Below are positions 1-8,572 of a DNA stretch of 64,000 bases, one piece after another. The DNA is from Peptococcaceae bacterium UBA5767 (GTDB lineage Bacteria > Bacillota > TC1 > UBA5767): positions 1 to 64,000 of the forward strand of contig DIET01000019.1 of the NCBI GenBank assembly GCA_002418765.1. Reading direction: 5' to 3'. Below the pieces are notes generated by a model. That model was not told where the DNA came from. It did not search any database and saw only the letters and a list, made by a program, of their open reading frames with translations. Position 1 is the stretch's first letter; each line of letters starts with the position of its first letter. Position numbers and translations under genes: made by a program.

Positions 1-10
1 GGTTGACATT

Positions 11-814
11 TTATAGCTGGTCTTTATAAGCCCTAAGATCGGCTTCTACGCGTTTAGAAAAAGACTGCATACACTGACGCAGCACCTCATTTTGGGCGTC
101 GTAGAGATGGCCTTCAATGGACTGTATGGGCAAAATATGCAATGAAGTCCCTGTCAAAAATGCGGCATCAAAATCAGAAAGCTCAGCTACACCAATCTTC
201 CGCTTGGATACCGTCAATCCCGCTTCCTTCATGGCCATTTCGGCATAATGTCTGGTGATGCCGGGCAAGACCTGGGTAGCGGGTGTAATAATATCTCTGT
301 CCTGAATAAAAAAAACATTGGATTGAGAACCTTCTGTGACCAGCTTTTGGGCATTCACCAACAGTACTTCAAAAACGTCTTTTTCGTGCATCAAGCCAGC
401 AATGCTTTGTTTATAGTCCTCATGCCATACTTTGTCTTCAGGATTGCTTCTTTCCATCTCATAGGTGCACAAACGAACACCCTGCTCATACTGTGTCGGT
501 GAAGGATATCTGCTAGGTACAAAGGCCATCACCAAGCCATGGTTGCCACCAGCCAGTATTTTTACGTTGGCATCCACACGAGGCAGTTCATTACGTTCAA
601 TCAGTTGTTGCAAAACGGCCCCCATGTCTTTTCTGGGCTCATATCCCAATCGCTGCAAGCTGTTGTTCACCCGGTCTTCATGGGCTTTATAAAAAAGAGG
701 AATACCTCCCACCACACGCAAGACATCATAGGTTGCCGAGCCTTCATCACTGATTTCTCTGTTGGTATCCACAAATTCACCATCTAGATACATGGTCTTA
801 TAAATAGGTATCAT
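11..814 (-). CDS. class IV PLP-dependent aminotransferase (BCAT / D-amino-acid transaminase family)
   Basis: Predicted cytoplasmic fold-type IV transaminase acting on branched-chain or D-amino acids, or an aminodeoxychorismate-lyase-like enzyme. The family-typical segment TEGSQSNVFFI is present, the Glu and Ser/Asn residues of which contact PLP. A Lys in EDYKQSI sits where the Schiff-base Lys is expected, and TGTSLHILPI matches the C-terminal PLP-phosphate region. Length is about 267 aa, normal for the family. I chose ATG at 814 because GAGGAG lies 8 nt upstream; the GTG at 823 has no usable spacing. It follows the deacetylase lipoprotein by 5 nt, so the two are probably cotranscribed. The substrate cannot be told from sequence. 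Confidence 0.85.
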   Translation of the reverse strand: MIPIYKTMYLDGEFVDTNREISDEGSATYDVLRVVGGIPLFYKAHEDRVNNSLQRLGYEPRKDMGAVLQQLIERNELPRVDANVKILAGGNHGLVMAFVPSRYPSPTQYEQGVRLCTYEMERSNPEDKVWHEDYKQSIAGLMHEKDVFEVLLVNAQKLVTEGSQSNVFFIQDRDIITPATQVLPGITRHYAEMAMKEAGLTVSKRKIGVAELSDFDAAFLTGTSLHILPIQSIEGHLYDAQNEVLRQCMQSFSKRVEADLRAYKDQL

Positions 815-819
815 CTTGT

Positions 820-1917
820 TCACTCCTCAGGAAACGAATACAAATACAATTCTTTGTCTGTTTCTATCACAAATTCTTCCCAACCATACGGCGCCGTGAT
901 GATTTGTGGCTGCCCGTCACTGATGAATCTCTCCTCAGGATGATTCTCAAAATAATCTAAAAAATTGTACATTCCGACAGAACCAACATTCATTTCACTG
1001 GCCCTTACTCTTGGAATACTGAGCGCATCGAACCTCATGTCAAAAGGAGACGAAGAAGGATGGCTGCCTACATTCAAAATCGCCAGATTCTCATATGCCA
1101 TCCCCTCATAGGTACCCTTATGCAGATACTCCATCAGAGAATCATCTGCCGGTCTCGAACCATACGGTAAGGCGATGGTATTCACCCGGTAATGATCCAA
1201 ATGAATCATGGACTCAAGATGTAGCACCTGCTTGCCGATTTCTCGTTGGATATCTTCTGCTGAGGCCTGCTTGAAATTCGCATGTCCCCAGGTATGATTG
1301 CCAATATCAAACCCCAGTTCGATGACCCGATTGATTTTTTCTTCTTCATCCCGGCTTGCACCAAAGGCGCTGGGGCCATCTGCAAAAAATGTAACTTCCA
1401 TAGGAAAATCGGGATGCGTTTTGTGAAAATCCAGCAGCACACCGATAGCACATTGCGGATCCACTGTGCCATCCTCCAGAATGCGAAAATTGTTTTCATT
1501 GGCATCGTCAAAGGTGATTACCACGGGGGTATAGCCTTGTTCTGTCGTGATATTTCCGGTGGCAAAGTCCGTCAAAGAAATTGGACGATAGCCACCCAGG
1601 TACAAGGTTTCCAAATCCTTTTGAAAGTTTTCTGGTGTGCGAACCCAATCAGCTTCTTCTTCCCCGATGTTGTGATACATCAAGACCATGATTTTGCCCA
1701 TTTCATTGGGTTTTAGGTTGAGATCGATTGCTTCTTTGGGATCAAGGGGTAGCGGAACACTTTCTGCTTCAGGCTTTTCAACAACGAACTCATCTGAATC
1801 AATATCGGGCTTAACCACTTCCCCACCTGCCAAATCGATGGGCATATATTTTTGACAACCAACCAACAGAAGCACTGCAACCATCCCTAAAAGCATGTTG
1901 TACATTCGATTCTTCAT
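820..1917 (-). CDS. polysaccharide deacetylase (NodB-like) lipoprotein
   Basis: A 365-aa lipoprotein. The N-terminus has a hydrophobic signal ending in lipobox LLVGC, so the protein is probably lipid-anchored outside the membrane. The NodB homology domain starts near residue 75 with MVLMYHNI and contains VVITFDDA (catalytic and metal-binding Asp pair) and IGNHTWGHANF (metal-binding His motif). This family removes N- or O-acetyl groups from peptidoglycan or extracellular polysaccharide. AGGAGAG lies 5 nt before the ATG. It sits between a membrane sensor-like protein and the aminotransferase in one run. A wall-modifying role is inferred; the true substrate is unknown. Confidence 0.88.
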   Translation of the reverse strand: MKNRMYNMLLGMVAVLLLVGCQKYMPIDLAGGEVVKPDIDSDEFVVEKPEAESVPLPLDPKEAIDLNLKPNEMGKIMVLMYHNIGEEEADWVRTPENFQKDLETLYLGGYRPISLTDFATGNITTEQGYTPVVITFDDANENNFRILEDGTVDPQCAIGVLLDFHKTHPDFPMEVTFFADGPSAFGASRDEEEKINRVIELGFDIGNHTWGHANFKQASAEDIQREIGKQVLHLESMIHLDHYRVNTIALPYGSRPADDSLMEYLHKGTYEGMAYENLAILNVGSHPSSSPFDMRFDALSIPRVRASEMNVGSVGMYNFLDYFENHPEERFISDGQPQIITAPYGWEEFVIETDKELYLYSFPEE

Positions 1918-1935
1918 GTCTACTCTCCTATGTCA

Positions 1936-3348
1936 TTATGGCATATCAGGCGTATAACGGGGAATACGAAGGATAAAACCGGATACTTCATCTCCATGCA
2001 AAACCTCCATGTCACCCAAAGATTCAGCCAATATTTCTCTCATCAGCAGAACCGCATCCACCAAATTTTTCCTTTCTGGTGTGGCTTCTTCGCAATAAAT
2101 ATTGCGAATGAAATCATCAATCGTGAATTCATCCATCATTTGTGACATGCCCCAGAATAATTTAAACTTCATTTTTGAATAATCCAAAAGATCTGACCCG
2201 GTCTCCAGAAAAAGTGCCACCTCGCCATGGGTGTATTCGTCCATCCTCTGAATTAAATTATCCAAAACCTTGACCATTTTCTTGCGATCCACATAGAGCA
2301 TAGAATTTTCATACGGCTCGAGCAAATGAATCGTTTTTCGCGTGGTCTTGTTGGCCAAGCGATTCAGTTTCAATTGTTCAATAAACTTGTAAGACGACAT
2401 GATTTCATTGTTCAGCCTAAAATGCGTCGGTTGTCCCTGGGTATAGTCGGTAAGATCTTGAATGACCTGATGCAATTCCTCTCGCAACTGCGCCATTTGT
2501 TCTCTGGATATTTCTTCGGGAACAGCAAGCCAGTGATCAAGCGAGGATTCGATTTCTAACATATCATCATAAACACTTTTCACATAGAGACGATTGCGAT
2601 CCTTCTCTTCCAGCCGATTCTGCATGGACACCATCAGACTATTTTTCATCAAATTGAAATCCTCACACAAATCTCCCAGTTCATTGTTTGTCTGACAGGA
2701 AATCTGAAAATCCAACTGGCCGTTGGCAATCCGCCTTGAAGAATTGCGCAGGCTCTTGACCGGCTTTAGAACTTCCCGATAAATAATCAGCAACATGAGC
2801 AAAGCCGCCACCAACGTGGCAGCAGCGCCATAATAATAAGGCTGAATATAGAAAGCTTCCATATTCTCGTAAATGCTCTTTTCAATTTCCTTGGGATCAT
2901 CAACAATGATTGCATAAGCCACGACGTCCCGGCCTTCATTGATAGGTCTGATATATTTTCCGTTGGTCGAGAAGATATCCTCTTGCTCAGAAATAAGCTT
3001 CAACTCATATTCCATGTTCAGACTGTTGCGTACTTGCGTAGGATACCAGGAATCGTACAATAGAATCCCGTCTGCACGAATGATTCTCAGGTGAGCATTG
3101 TAGCGTTCCAAGGACTGTCTGACTCCTGAACTCAGATAACTGATGCCCAAATACTTGTCATAAGACACTTCCACATGATCAAACACCTGATCATAAATGG
3201 AGTAGCGCTCTCGAAACATCTCTTGCACCGCATCTTTTTCCACAATATCCATGTTGTAACGATACAGGCTGAAGGTAATGAAAATAGGAAACAACATCAT
3301 CACCAAAACGATGGTAACCAATTTGATACCCAGTTTTCCTTTTTGCAT
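1936..3348 (-). CDS. membrane sensor protein with HAMP and degenerate histidine-kinase module
   Basis: About 470 aa. A membrane segment near residues 8-28 is followed by an extracellular sensor region of about 150 aa, a second membrane segment (AATLVAALLMLLIIY), a HAMP linker starting LKPVKSLRNSSRRIANG, and a helical C-terminal region. The latter keeps a kinase N-box-like stretch (DRKKMVKVLDNLI) but I find no phospho-acceptor H-box and no glycine-rich G1/G2 boxes. It therefore looks like a signalling protein derived from a histidine kinase that no longer uses ATP. ATG 3348 has GGGGAG 4 nt upstream; ATG 3369 is an alternative. The deacetylase gene begins 18 nt downstream, suggesting an operon. 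Confidence 0.7.
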   Translation of the reverse strand: MQKGKLGIKLVTIVLVMMLFPIFITFSLYRYNMDIVEKDAVQEMFRERYSIYDQVFDHVEVSYDKYLGISYLSSGVRQSLERYNAHLRIIRADGILLYDSWYPTQVRNSLNMEYELKLISEQEDIFSTNGKYIRPINEGRDVVAYAIIVDDPKEIEKSIYENMEAFYIQPYYYGAAATLVAALLMLLIIYREVLKPVKSLRNSSRRIANGQLDFQISCQTNNELGDLCEDFNLMKNSLMVSMQNRLEEKDRNRLYVKSVYDDMLEIESSLDHWLAVPEEISREQMAQLREELHQVIQDLTDYTQGQPTHFRLNNEIMSSYKFIEQLKLNRLANKTTRKTIHLLEPYENSMLYVDRKKMVKVLDNLIQRMDEYTHGEVALFLETGSDLLDYSKMKFKLFWGMSQMMDEFTIDDFIRNIYCEEATPERKNLVDAVLLMREILAESLGDMEVLHGDEVSGFILRIPRYTPDMP

Positions 3349-3415
3349 CTTTCTCTCCCCCTGAATCATTCACCTTGATTAATCGTAGCATTGCAAATCG
3401 GCATTGACAAGCCTC

Positions 3416-4072
3416 TTAGACAGACGGATGATATCCCAACAACTTCTTCGTATAGGCAATCAAATAACGCTTGGCATCAGCCTGCTTGATGCCATAGTCT
3501 ACCCACTGATCATGCCCCAAATCGCCCAGGCCATCGGCCACCAAAGCCAAGCCCTGGGGAGCCTGATACTCTCCCAAACCAAGAGGCATCATCTGTACGA
3601 TGGCAAAATAGTGCATCATGTCACTGAGAACGCGTTCCTGCCCACCATGTCTGGCCCCACCTATGGCCACCGCACCACCAATCTTGCCAGCCAAGAAAGA
3701 AAAATCCTTTTCTTGGTCAAACGAGCACAAGGCATTGGTGCGCTCCATCAGGATCTTCAGGTTCGAACTCATGTTGCCAAACAAAACAGGTGAGATCAGC
3801 ACCAGTACGTCAGCCTCCACCATGCTTTTAAGAATCCGGGCACCATCATCTTCTCTGGTACAGTGTTGCCATCCTCCTGGCAAAAGATAGCCTTTGTCAT
3901 CTCTGGGATGACATTGGTGATGGCAAACCCCCTGACAAAAATCCAACTGCTGCGTACCCAAAAAAATCAAATTGGCAGTGGCACCACATCTTCTTGCTTC
4001 CTCTATCATGATGCTGCCCGCTTGGAAACCATTGCCCTTGCGCTGGCTGCCCACTATGACCAAGAATCTCAT
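3416..4072 (-). CDS. NADPH-dependent FMN reductase / iron-sulfur flavoprotein family
   Basis: Flavodoxin-fold protein of about 218 aa. It begins MRFLVIVGSQRKGNG, the FMN-phosphate loop of the family. A cysteine cluster CQGVCHHQC around residues 50-58 resembles the compact [4Fe-4S] site of clostridial and archaeal iron-sulfur flavoproteins. LISPVLFGNMSSNLK and GGAVAIGGARHGGQE match flavin-binding loops. Such proteins carry electrons or reduce quinones and oxygen species in anaerobes. ATG 4072 has GGAGGT 7 nt upstream, better than the GTG at 4087. It is monocistronic and oriented away from the small membrane-protein gene at 4192. Confidence 0.82.
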   Translation of the reverse strand: MRFLVIVGSQRKGNGFQAGSIMIEEARRCGATANLIFLGTQQLDFCQGVCHHQCHPRDDKGYLLPGGWQHCTREDDGARILKSMVEADVLVLISPVLFGNMSSNLKILMERTNALCSFDQEKDFSFLAGKIGGAVAIGGARHGGQERVLSDMMHYFAIVQMMPLGLGEYQAPQGLALVADGLGDLGHDQWVDYGIKQADAKRYLIAYTKKLLGYHPSV

Positions 4073-4107
4073 CTGCGCCACCTCCACTACACCTTTACGT
4101 ATGGTCT

Positions 4108-4136
4108 TTGCTTTACGCTTCTTTTTTTATTATACT
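4108..4136 (+). promoter_or_regulatory. candidate sigma-A promoter for the 52-aa membrane protein
   Basis: TTGCTT at 4108-4113 and TATACT at 4131-4136 are separated by 17 nt, about 55 nt upstream of the small ORF start at 4192. This is a sequence match only. Confidence 0.45.
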
Positions 4137-4191
4137 GTAGTTCATAAAGAAGTTGTAAAAAATTGTCTTCTTTTGATGAGAAAGGAATCTT

Positions 4192-4350
4192 ATGAGTCTT
4201 AAACATCATCATCTCCATCGATTCATCAAAATCACACTCCTACTTGTTCTGGTGATTTTATACCTTATCTTACCTGAATTCATGGGAGAACGAACCAAAA
4301 ATCTGATTTTTGTTTTGTTTTTCATCGCACTGTTCTTTTTGCCAAAATAA
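4192..4350 (+). CDS. small two-helix membrane protein (52 aa), unknown function
   Basis: A short open frame starting MSLKHHHLHRF. AAAGGA lies about 5 nt before the ATG and a promoter-like sequence is upstream. It encodes a His-rich cytoplasmic-looking start, a hydrophobic helix (residues 14-28), a short charged loop (GERTKN) and a second hydrophobic helix (38-50). It lies alone in an intergenic space, opposite in strand to both neighbours. I recognise no family. The ribosome-binding site and the clear two-helix pattern argue that it is real. Confidence 0.6.
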   Translation: MSLKHHHLHRFIKITLLLVLVILYLILPEFMGERTKNLIFVLFFIALFFLPK

Positions 4351-4384
4351 AATTCCAGCATCGATTCTTACACTGCAAACAAAA

Positions 4385-4404
4385 GGGGGCTTGTCAAAGC
4401 CCCC
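4385..4404 (-). terminator. rho-independent terminator of the SDR gene
   Basis: An 8-bp stem (GGGGGCTT / AAGCCCCC) with a 4-nt loop lies just after the SDR stop. On the minus strand it is followed by a CCCCTTTTG-type T stretch. Confidence 0.7.
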
Positions 4405-4411
4405 ACGATTC

Positions 4412-5188
4412 CTATTGTGCAGTCCATCCACCATCCACTGTAATTTCAGAGCCTGTACTAAACATCGATTCATCAGAAGCCAGGAATATATCCGCATAAG
4501 CGATATCCATGGGTTTACCAATATATCCTATCGGGTGCATCTTGCCCACCTTGGCAAAATAGTCTTCTTTGCTCATGCCCGCATCCGCTGCCTCTTTTTC
4601 CGTCAACGAAGTATGCACGTAGCCTGGATGCACAGAATTCACTCGGATTTTATAACCCTTTTCACCACAGCACAAAGCGGCCGACTTGGTAAGGATCGTG
4701 ACAGAACCTTTGGACGCGCAATAAGCCGCCAGCCCCGACTCTCCCACTTGTCCATCAATGGATGAACGATTGACAATCGAACAATTTTCTCCATTGTCTT
4801 TCATATGGGCAATGGCGTACTTGGTGCCCAGAAATACACCCGTAGAGTTGATGCCCATCAACCAATTCCAGTCATCCAGCGTGGTGGCTTCAATATCTTT
4901 CCCCAAGGATACGCCGGCATTGTTGATCAAGATATTGACTTTCCCATAGGTTGACAACGTGTATTTGAACATATCCAGCCAATCCTCTTCTTTGGCCACG
5001 TCAAGTGGAAAGAAACTGGCTTCACCACCTTCATCACGAATCCGGCTGGCCAAATTCTCACCCGCTTCCACATTGATATCCCCAATCACTACTTTGGCGC
5101 CTTCTCTGGCAAACAAAAGGCAATCTGCTTCTCCAATCCCCAGTGCTCCTCCTGAAACGATGGCTACCTTGCCCTGCAATCTGTCCAT
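4412..5188 (-). CDS. SDR-family NAD(P)-dependent dehydrogenase
   Basis: Classical short-chain dehydrogenase/reductase of 258 aa, the usual length. Motifs in order: SGGALGIGEA (nucleotide-binding TGxxxGxG variant, residues 11-20), an acidic DINVEAG after beta-2 that favours NAD(H), NNAGVSLG (about 88), a catalytic Ser in IVNRSSIDG (about 142), YCASK (catalytic Tyr/Lys, about 155) and C-terminal ITVDGGWTAQ. It oxidises or reduces a secondary alcohol/ketone; the substrate is unknown. GGAGG precedes the ATG. It lies downstream of UPF0340 and the MFS transporter on the same strand, with its own terminator. Confidence 0.9.
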   Translation of the reverse strand: MDRLQGKVAIVSGGALGIGEADCLLFAREGAKVVIGDINVEAGENLASRIRDEGGEASFFPLDVAKEEDWLDMFKYTLSTYGKVNILINNAGVSLGKDIEATTLDDWNWLMGINSTGVFLGTKYAIAHMKDNGENCSIVNRSSIDGQVGESGLAAYCASKGSVTILTKSAALCCGEKGYKIRVNSVHPGYVHTSLTEKEAADAGMSKEDYFAKVGKMHPIGYIGKPMDIAYADIFLASDESMFSTGSEITVDGGWTAQ

Positions 5189-5250
5189 ACAAACCTCCTC
5201 ATTTTTTTCTGGCTTCTCGCCACTTCAACACGCAGATAAGAAATTCCTTC

Positions 5251-5814
5251 TCAATCCATACTATATTTCGCTCTTTCACCACCTATAAGCTTCGGTCTGG
5301 TCCTGGCTGCCGTGATATGGGCCGAGCCGATCTGCTTGATGCCTAACCGTACTGGTATGGCTACTGGTTTTAGGTGCATACCGATTAAGGTATCTCCAAT
5401 ATCCAAACCAGCATCAGCCTGAATATACTCTGCCACCGCCGGTTGGAAGAGCTTCCGGTAGTAAGCACTACTCAAAGATCCACCCGCTTTAGGATAAGGC
5501 ACCACCTGCACTTGCGGCCATCCATGATTTCGCAACACCTCTTGATCTAGCACCAATGCCCGGTTCAGATGTTCACAGCATTGCGTAGCCAAGTGAATGC
5601 CATACGGCTGCAATAGGGACATAATGCGATGGATCATCGCTTCACCTATGTCGGGTGCTGAGCCTTGTCCAATACGCTCCCCGACCATTTCACTGGTGCT
5701 GCACCCAAGCACCAATACATCCCCTGCTTTAAGCAAACTGATGTCAATCAGCTCTGTCAGTGCCCTTTCCAGATCATCGAGCATCGTTTGCATGTCCATG
5801 TTCTTTGTTTTCAT
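5251..5814 (-). CDS. UPF0340 / YwlG-like protein (TIGR01440 family)
   Basis: 187-aa cytoplasmic protein matching the conserved YwlG family of Firmicutes. Recognisable stretches are the GCSTSEM and GERIGQGSAPDIGE region, the CEHLNRALVLD segment and C-terminal ARTRPKLIGGERAKY. The biochemical function is not established. The start at 5814 has a GGGAGGG site 5-6 nt upstream although it lies 41 nt inside the 3' end of the MFS gene, so translation of the two is probably coupled. Confidence 0.88.
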   Translation of the reverse strand: MKTKNMDMQTMLDDLERALTELIDISLLKAGDVLVLGCSTSEMVGERIGQGSAPDIGEAMIHRIMSLLQPYGIHLATQCCEHLNRALVLDQEVLRNHGWPQVQVVPYPKAGGSLSSAYYRKLFQPAVAEYIQADAGLDIGDTLIGMHLKPVAIPVRLGIKQIGSAHITAARTRPKLIGGERAKYSMD

Positions 5815-7036
5815 GCCTTCCCTCCCTATGGTCTTTTTTTATACGTATTTTCCGGTTTTTCCCTGTCTCTTTCATTAAACCTGTAGCCAAAGCTGCCACC
5901 AAAGAAGGCAGGGCAAATAAGAAAATAACCGTTCTTAGGCTCAAATAATCCATGAGATAACCACCCAAAAATGGAGACAAAAATGCGGCCAAAAATCCGC
6001 ACGATAACATCAGTGCATACACGGCCCCCACCTTTTGGGGCGTCATATCCCGAAATTCCATAGGCATGGTGAATAGTGCCGGAGCCCAGCCGGCGTTGCC
6101 AAAGCCGGACAAAAAGACACCCAGCAATCGACCGAAACCCGTCAGGTACAAAGCCATGGTGGTACCGATGAAGATCATCAAATGCATGGGCCAGGTAAAT
6201 GGCTTTCTTAATCCCCATTTTCCCATGGCCAAACCGCATGAAAAGCCGGCCAGAATACCCGCCAGAGGAAACACGGACATCAGGTATGAGGATTCAGACA
6301 AAGACAGCATTGCTTCGGTATAAAAATAGGTTGCCAGATAGGTAGTCACAAATTGGAAGCTCCACATATCACACGTTTCCGCTACGGTAATAAGCAATAC
6401 TTCTCTATGTCTTAAAATATCCCTCAGGATATGGCTATTCAGTTTTTCCTCCACCTCGATGACTTCCTGCTCAACCACATAATACCGTTCCCAAAGCCAC
6501 CAGGCCAACAATAGAAAAACGCCTGGCAACGCCAGTGTCAGTCGCCAGGAGGAACCCAGCCACTGAAATAACGAAATGGTCAACATAAAGGTAAGAGCGG
6601 TGGCAAAATAGGGAAGCAATGAATTGAGCGTATTCAGATAAGGACGTTCACCTTCATGAAAGTAGGTCATGATGACACTGCCTGCAATCGGAAGACAAAA
6701 CCCAAAACCTATGCCAATGATCATGCGAGAAACCAAAAGGAGAACAAATCCCTGAACCAGCAGGTTGAGAAACGAACCCAGCGCCATCAGCAAAAGAGCC
6801 ACTGAAAAGGTCCTCTTGATCCCAATGCGAACAAAGAATTCACCTAAGAAAAGTCCTGATACAGCCGTAATGAGTCCGATCACCGACATCATCAAGCCAC
6901 CTTGCATCATGCTCATCTGCAGATCCTCTACAATAAGCGATAGAAAGGGTGCCGGTGCAAACCAAAGAATGTTTTGCATCATCAAGCCAAAAAACATGAC
7001 CGTTACAATCAGGCCTCTATGCTGCTCGTCTTTCAT
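5774..7036 (-). CDS. MFS transporter
   Basis: 420-aa major facilitator protein with about 12 hydrophobic helices and the usual cytoplasmic loops: GEFFVRIGIKRTF between helices 2 and 3, and MGKWGLRKPF in the second half. FMKDEQ-type cytoplasmic N-terminus and a very basic, charged tail (KNRKIRIKKDHREGRHENK). The tail overlaps the next gene by 41 nt. The substrate is not predictable; the sequence suggests an anion/cyanate/nitrate-like or drug-type MFS without decisive motifs. GAGAGGAA precedes the ATG. It begins a unit after the terminator that follows the APC permease. Confidence 0.85.
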   Translation of the reverse strand: MKDEQHRGLIVTVMFFGLMMQNILWFAPAPFLSLIVEDLQMSMMQGGLMMSVIGLITAVSGLFLGEFFVRIGIKRTFSVALLLMALGSFLNLLVQGFVLLLVSRMIIGIGFGFCLPIAGSVIMTYFHEGERPYLNTLNSLLPYFATALTFMLTISLFQWLGSSWRLTLALPGVFLLLAWWLWERYYVVEQEVIEVEEKLNSHILRDILRHREVLLITVAETCDMWSFQFVTTYLATYFYTEAMLSLSESSYLMSVFPLAGILAGFSCGLAMGKWGLRKPFTWPMHLMIFIGTTMALYLTGFGRLLGVFLSGFGNAGWAPALFTMPMEFRDMTPQKVGAVYALMLSCGFLAAFLSPFLGGYLMDYLSLRTVIFLFALPSLVAALATGLMKETGKNRKIRIKKDHREGRHENKEHGHANDAR

Positions 7037-7060
7037 ATTCCTCTCTCTTTCTAGAAGAAA

Positions 7061-7087
7061 ACAGACCTGCCCGTTGAGCAGGTCTGT
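7061..7087 (-). terminator. rho-independent terminator of the gcv/APC operon
   Basis: A perfect 10-bp stem (ACAGACCTGC / GCAGGTCTGT) with a 7-nt loop is followed on the minus strand by TTTTCTTCT. It separates the glycine decarboxylase-permease operon from the MFS gene. Confidence 0.85.
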
Positions 7088-7111
7088 ATACAGGCAACGT
7101 AAAACTTGCTT

Positions 7112-8545
7112 TTAGAATTCTTTTTCTCCATCAGGCGTAATCATCCAAATGGGTTCATGCTTCCACCGGAAGTTGGCCATGTAAAGGATAAGAACCAAAC
7201 CAAAGAGCATATACCAGCCCCAGCTAATCCAAGCACCGATAGGAAGACCAAGGGCACAGAGAACAGCAATCGCAAGGGCAATAAAGAAAGCAAACCATCT
7301 AAAGCCTTGTCCACCTTTAAGTTGATAAGGACGATCCCATTCCGGATGATCATTAGCCATTTTGATGGATGAAATCATCGTAATAGAATAAGCAATCGCC
7401 ACAGACAAAGCCATCACTGTGAAAAAGTCTTCCAAGTAGGTGCCTGCATTCATGATGAAAATGGCTCCCAAGGAAAGACCCAGCACCAATAGGTTAGGAA
7501 CGATAGGCTGATTGTTTTTGTTGACTTTGGAGAAAATTTTGGGCAAGAAACCCTGTCTGCCCATAGCATACATCAGTCTGACAGTGGAAATCCAGAATCC
7601 CAGGATACAGGTACCAATGGTGAACAGTACGGCTGTTACTCCAAAGAACAAGGAATATCCGTACCAGCCAAAGGTATTCTCAATCACTTTGATGGCCACG
7701 AAAGGAGCGTTGGTGCCACCTTCAGTCAAAGTCGCCCAGTCTCCCATGCCTGCCAGGGCAAAGAAGAAAAAGACATACAAAGCGCCACAAGTCAGTACGG
7801 AACCCAAAATCGCCTTACTGGTATCTTTGATGGGGAAATCCCCTTCTTCTACCATCTGGGGTACCGTTTCAAATCCAAAGAACGGTGTAACGATCAGTGC
7901 AGTACCAATAATCCATCCTGGAATGCCACCCGTTCCGGCAGCGCCTCCGCCAGCATGGGCTGATTGGAAGAACGGACTGAAATTGGCGATGCTCCAATGA
8001 CCGGAAAATAGGAAAATAATACCCGTCAGCGTGACACCAATCAAAGCTGAAAACAACATGAAAGTCTGGATCTGACCTGACAACTGAATATCACTTAAAC
8101 TTAGTGCCGTATAAAGAACCAATACGACAGCAGCCACAGTCACGATCGTTGCAAATGACAGTTCCAAACGAAACGCATAGTTGATCCATTCCAAGATTCC
8201 CATGACAGCAGCTGGTGGAACCGCAATCCAAGCAGCCATAATGGCCCATGCGGAGAAAAATCCCCAGTATTTGTTTAAACCAATGGTGTTAAACACCAAT
8301 TCTGCGCCCGTATTGGGAAGCATGGCCGTCAGTTCGCAATAAACGTAAGCAACCGGCAGCACCATTAGGGTCATTAGTGCAAATGATAAGAACGTTGCTG
8401 GACCGGCACCTGTTAAAAAGATACCATCCCAATAGCCAATAAATGTCAAAATGGCTCCTGTTGCCAATGCATACACATACAGCAGTCGCAAACTTTTTTT
8501 CAGTTTACCGGAGCCTTCCATACGAGATACAACATTTTCTGACAT
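7112..8545 (-). CDS. APC-superfamily amino acid permease
   Basis: 477-aa membrane protein with about 12 transmembrane helices. The first helix carries the APC-type unwound motif (ATGAILTFIG) and helix 6 carries FFGFETVPQMVEEG. It imports or exchanges amino acids across the cytoplasmic membrane. It is the last gene of a run gcvPA-gcvPB-NAD kinase-like-permease, which makes glycine, or an amino acid related to its metabolism, a reasonable substrate (inference from position only). A strong terminator follows. Confidence 0.85.
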   Translation of the reverse strand: MSENVVSRMEGSGKLKKSLRLLYVYALATGAILTFIGYWDGIFLTGAGPATFLSFALMTLMVLPVAYVYCELTAMLPNTGAELVFNTIGLNKYWGFFSAWAIMAAWIAVPPAAVMGILEWINYAFRLELSFATIVTVAAVVLVLYTALSLSDIQLSGQIQTFMLFSALIGVTLTGIIFLFSGHWSIANFSPFFQSAHAGGGAAGTGGIPGWIIGTALIVTPFFGFETVPQMVEEGDFPIKDTSKAILGSVLTCGALYVFFFFALAGMGDWATLTEGGTNAPFVAIKVIENTFGWYGYSLFFGVTAVLFTIGTCILGFWISTVRLMYAMGRQGFLPKIFSKVNKNNQPIVPNLLVLGLSLGAIFIMNAGTYLEDFFTVMALSVAIAYSITMISSIKMANDHPEWDRPYQLKGGQGFRWFAFFIALAIAVLCALGLPIGAWISWGWYMLFGLVLILYMANFRWKHEPIWMITPDGEKEF

Positions 8546-8572
8546 GCGTATAAACCTCCTTCTTTGATCACA

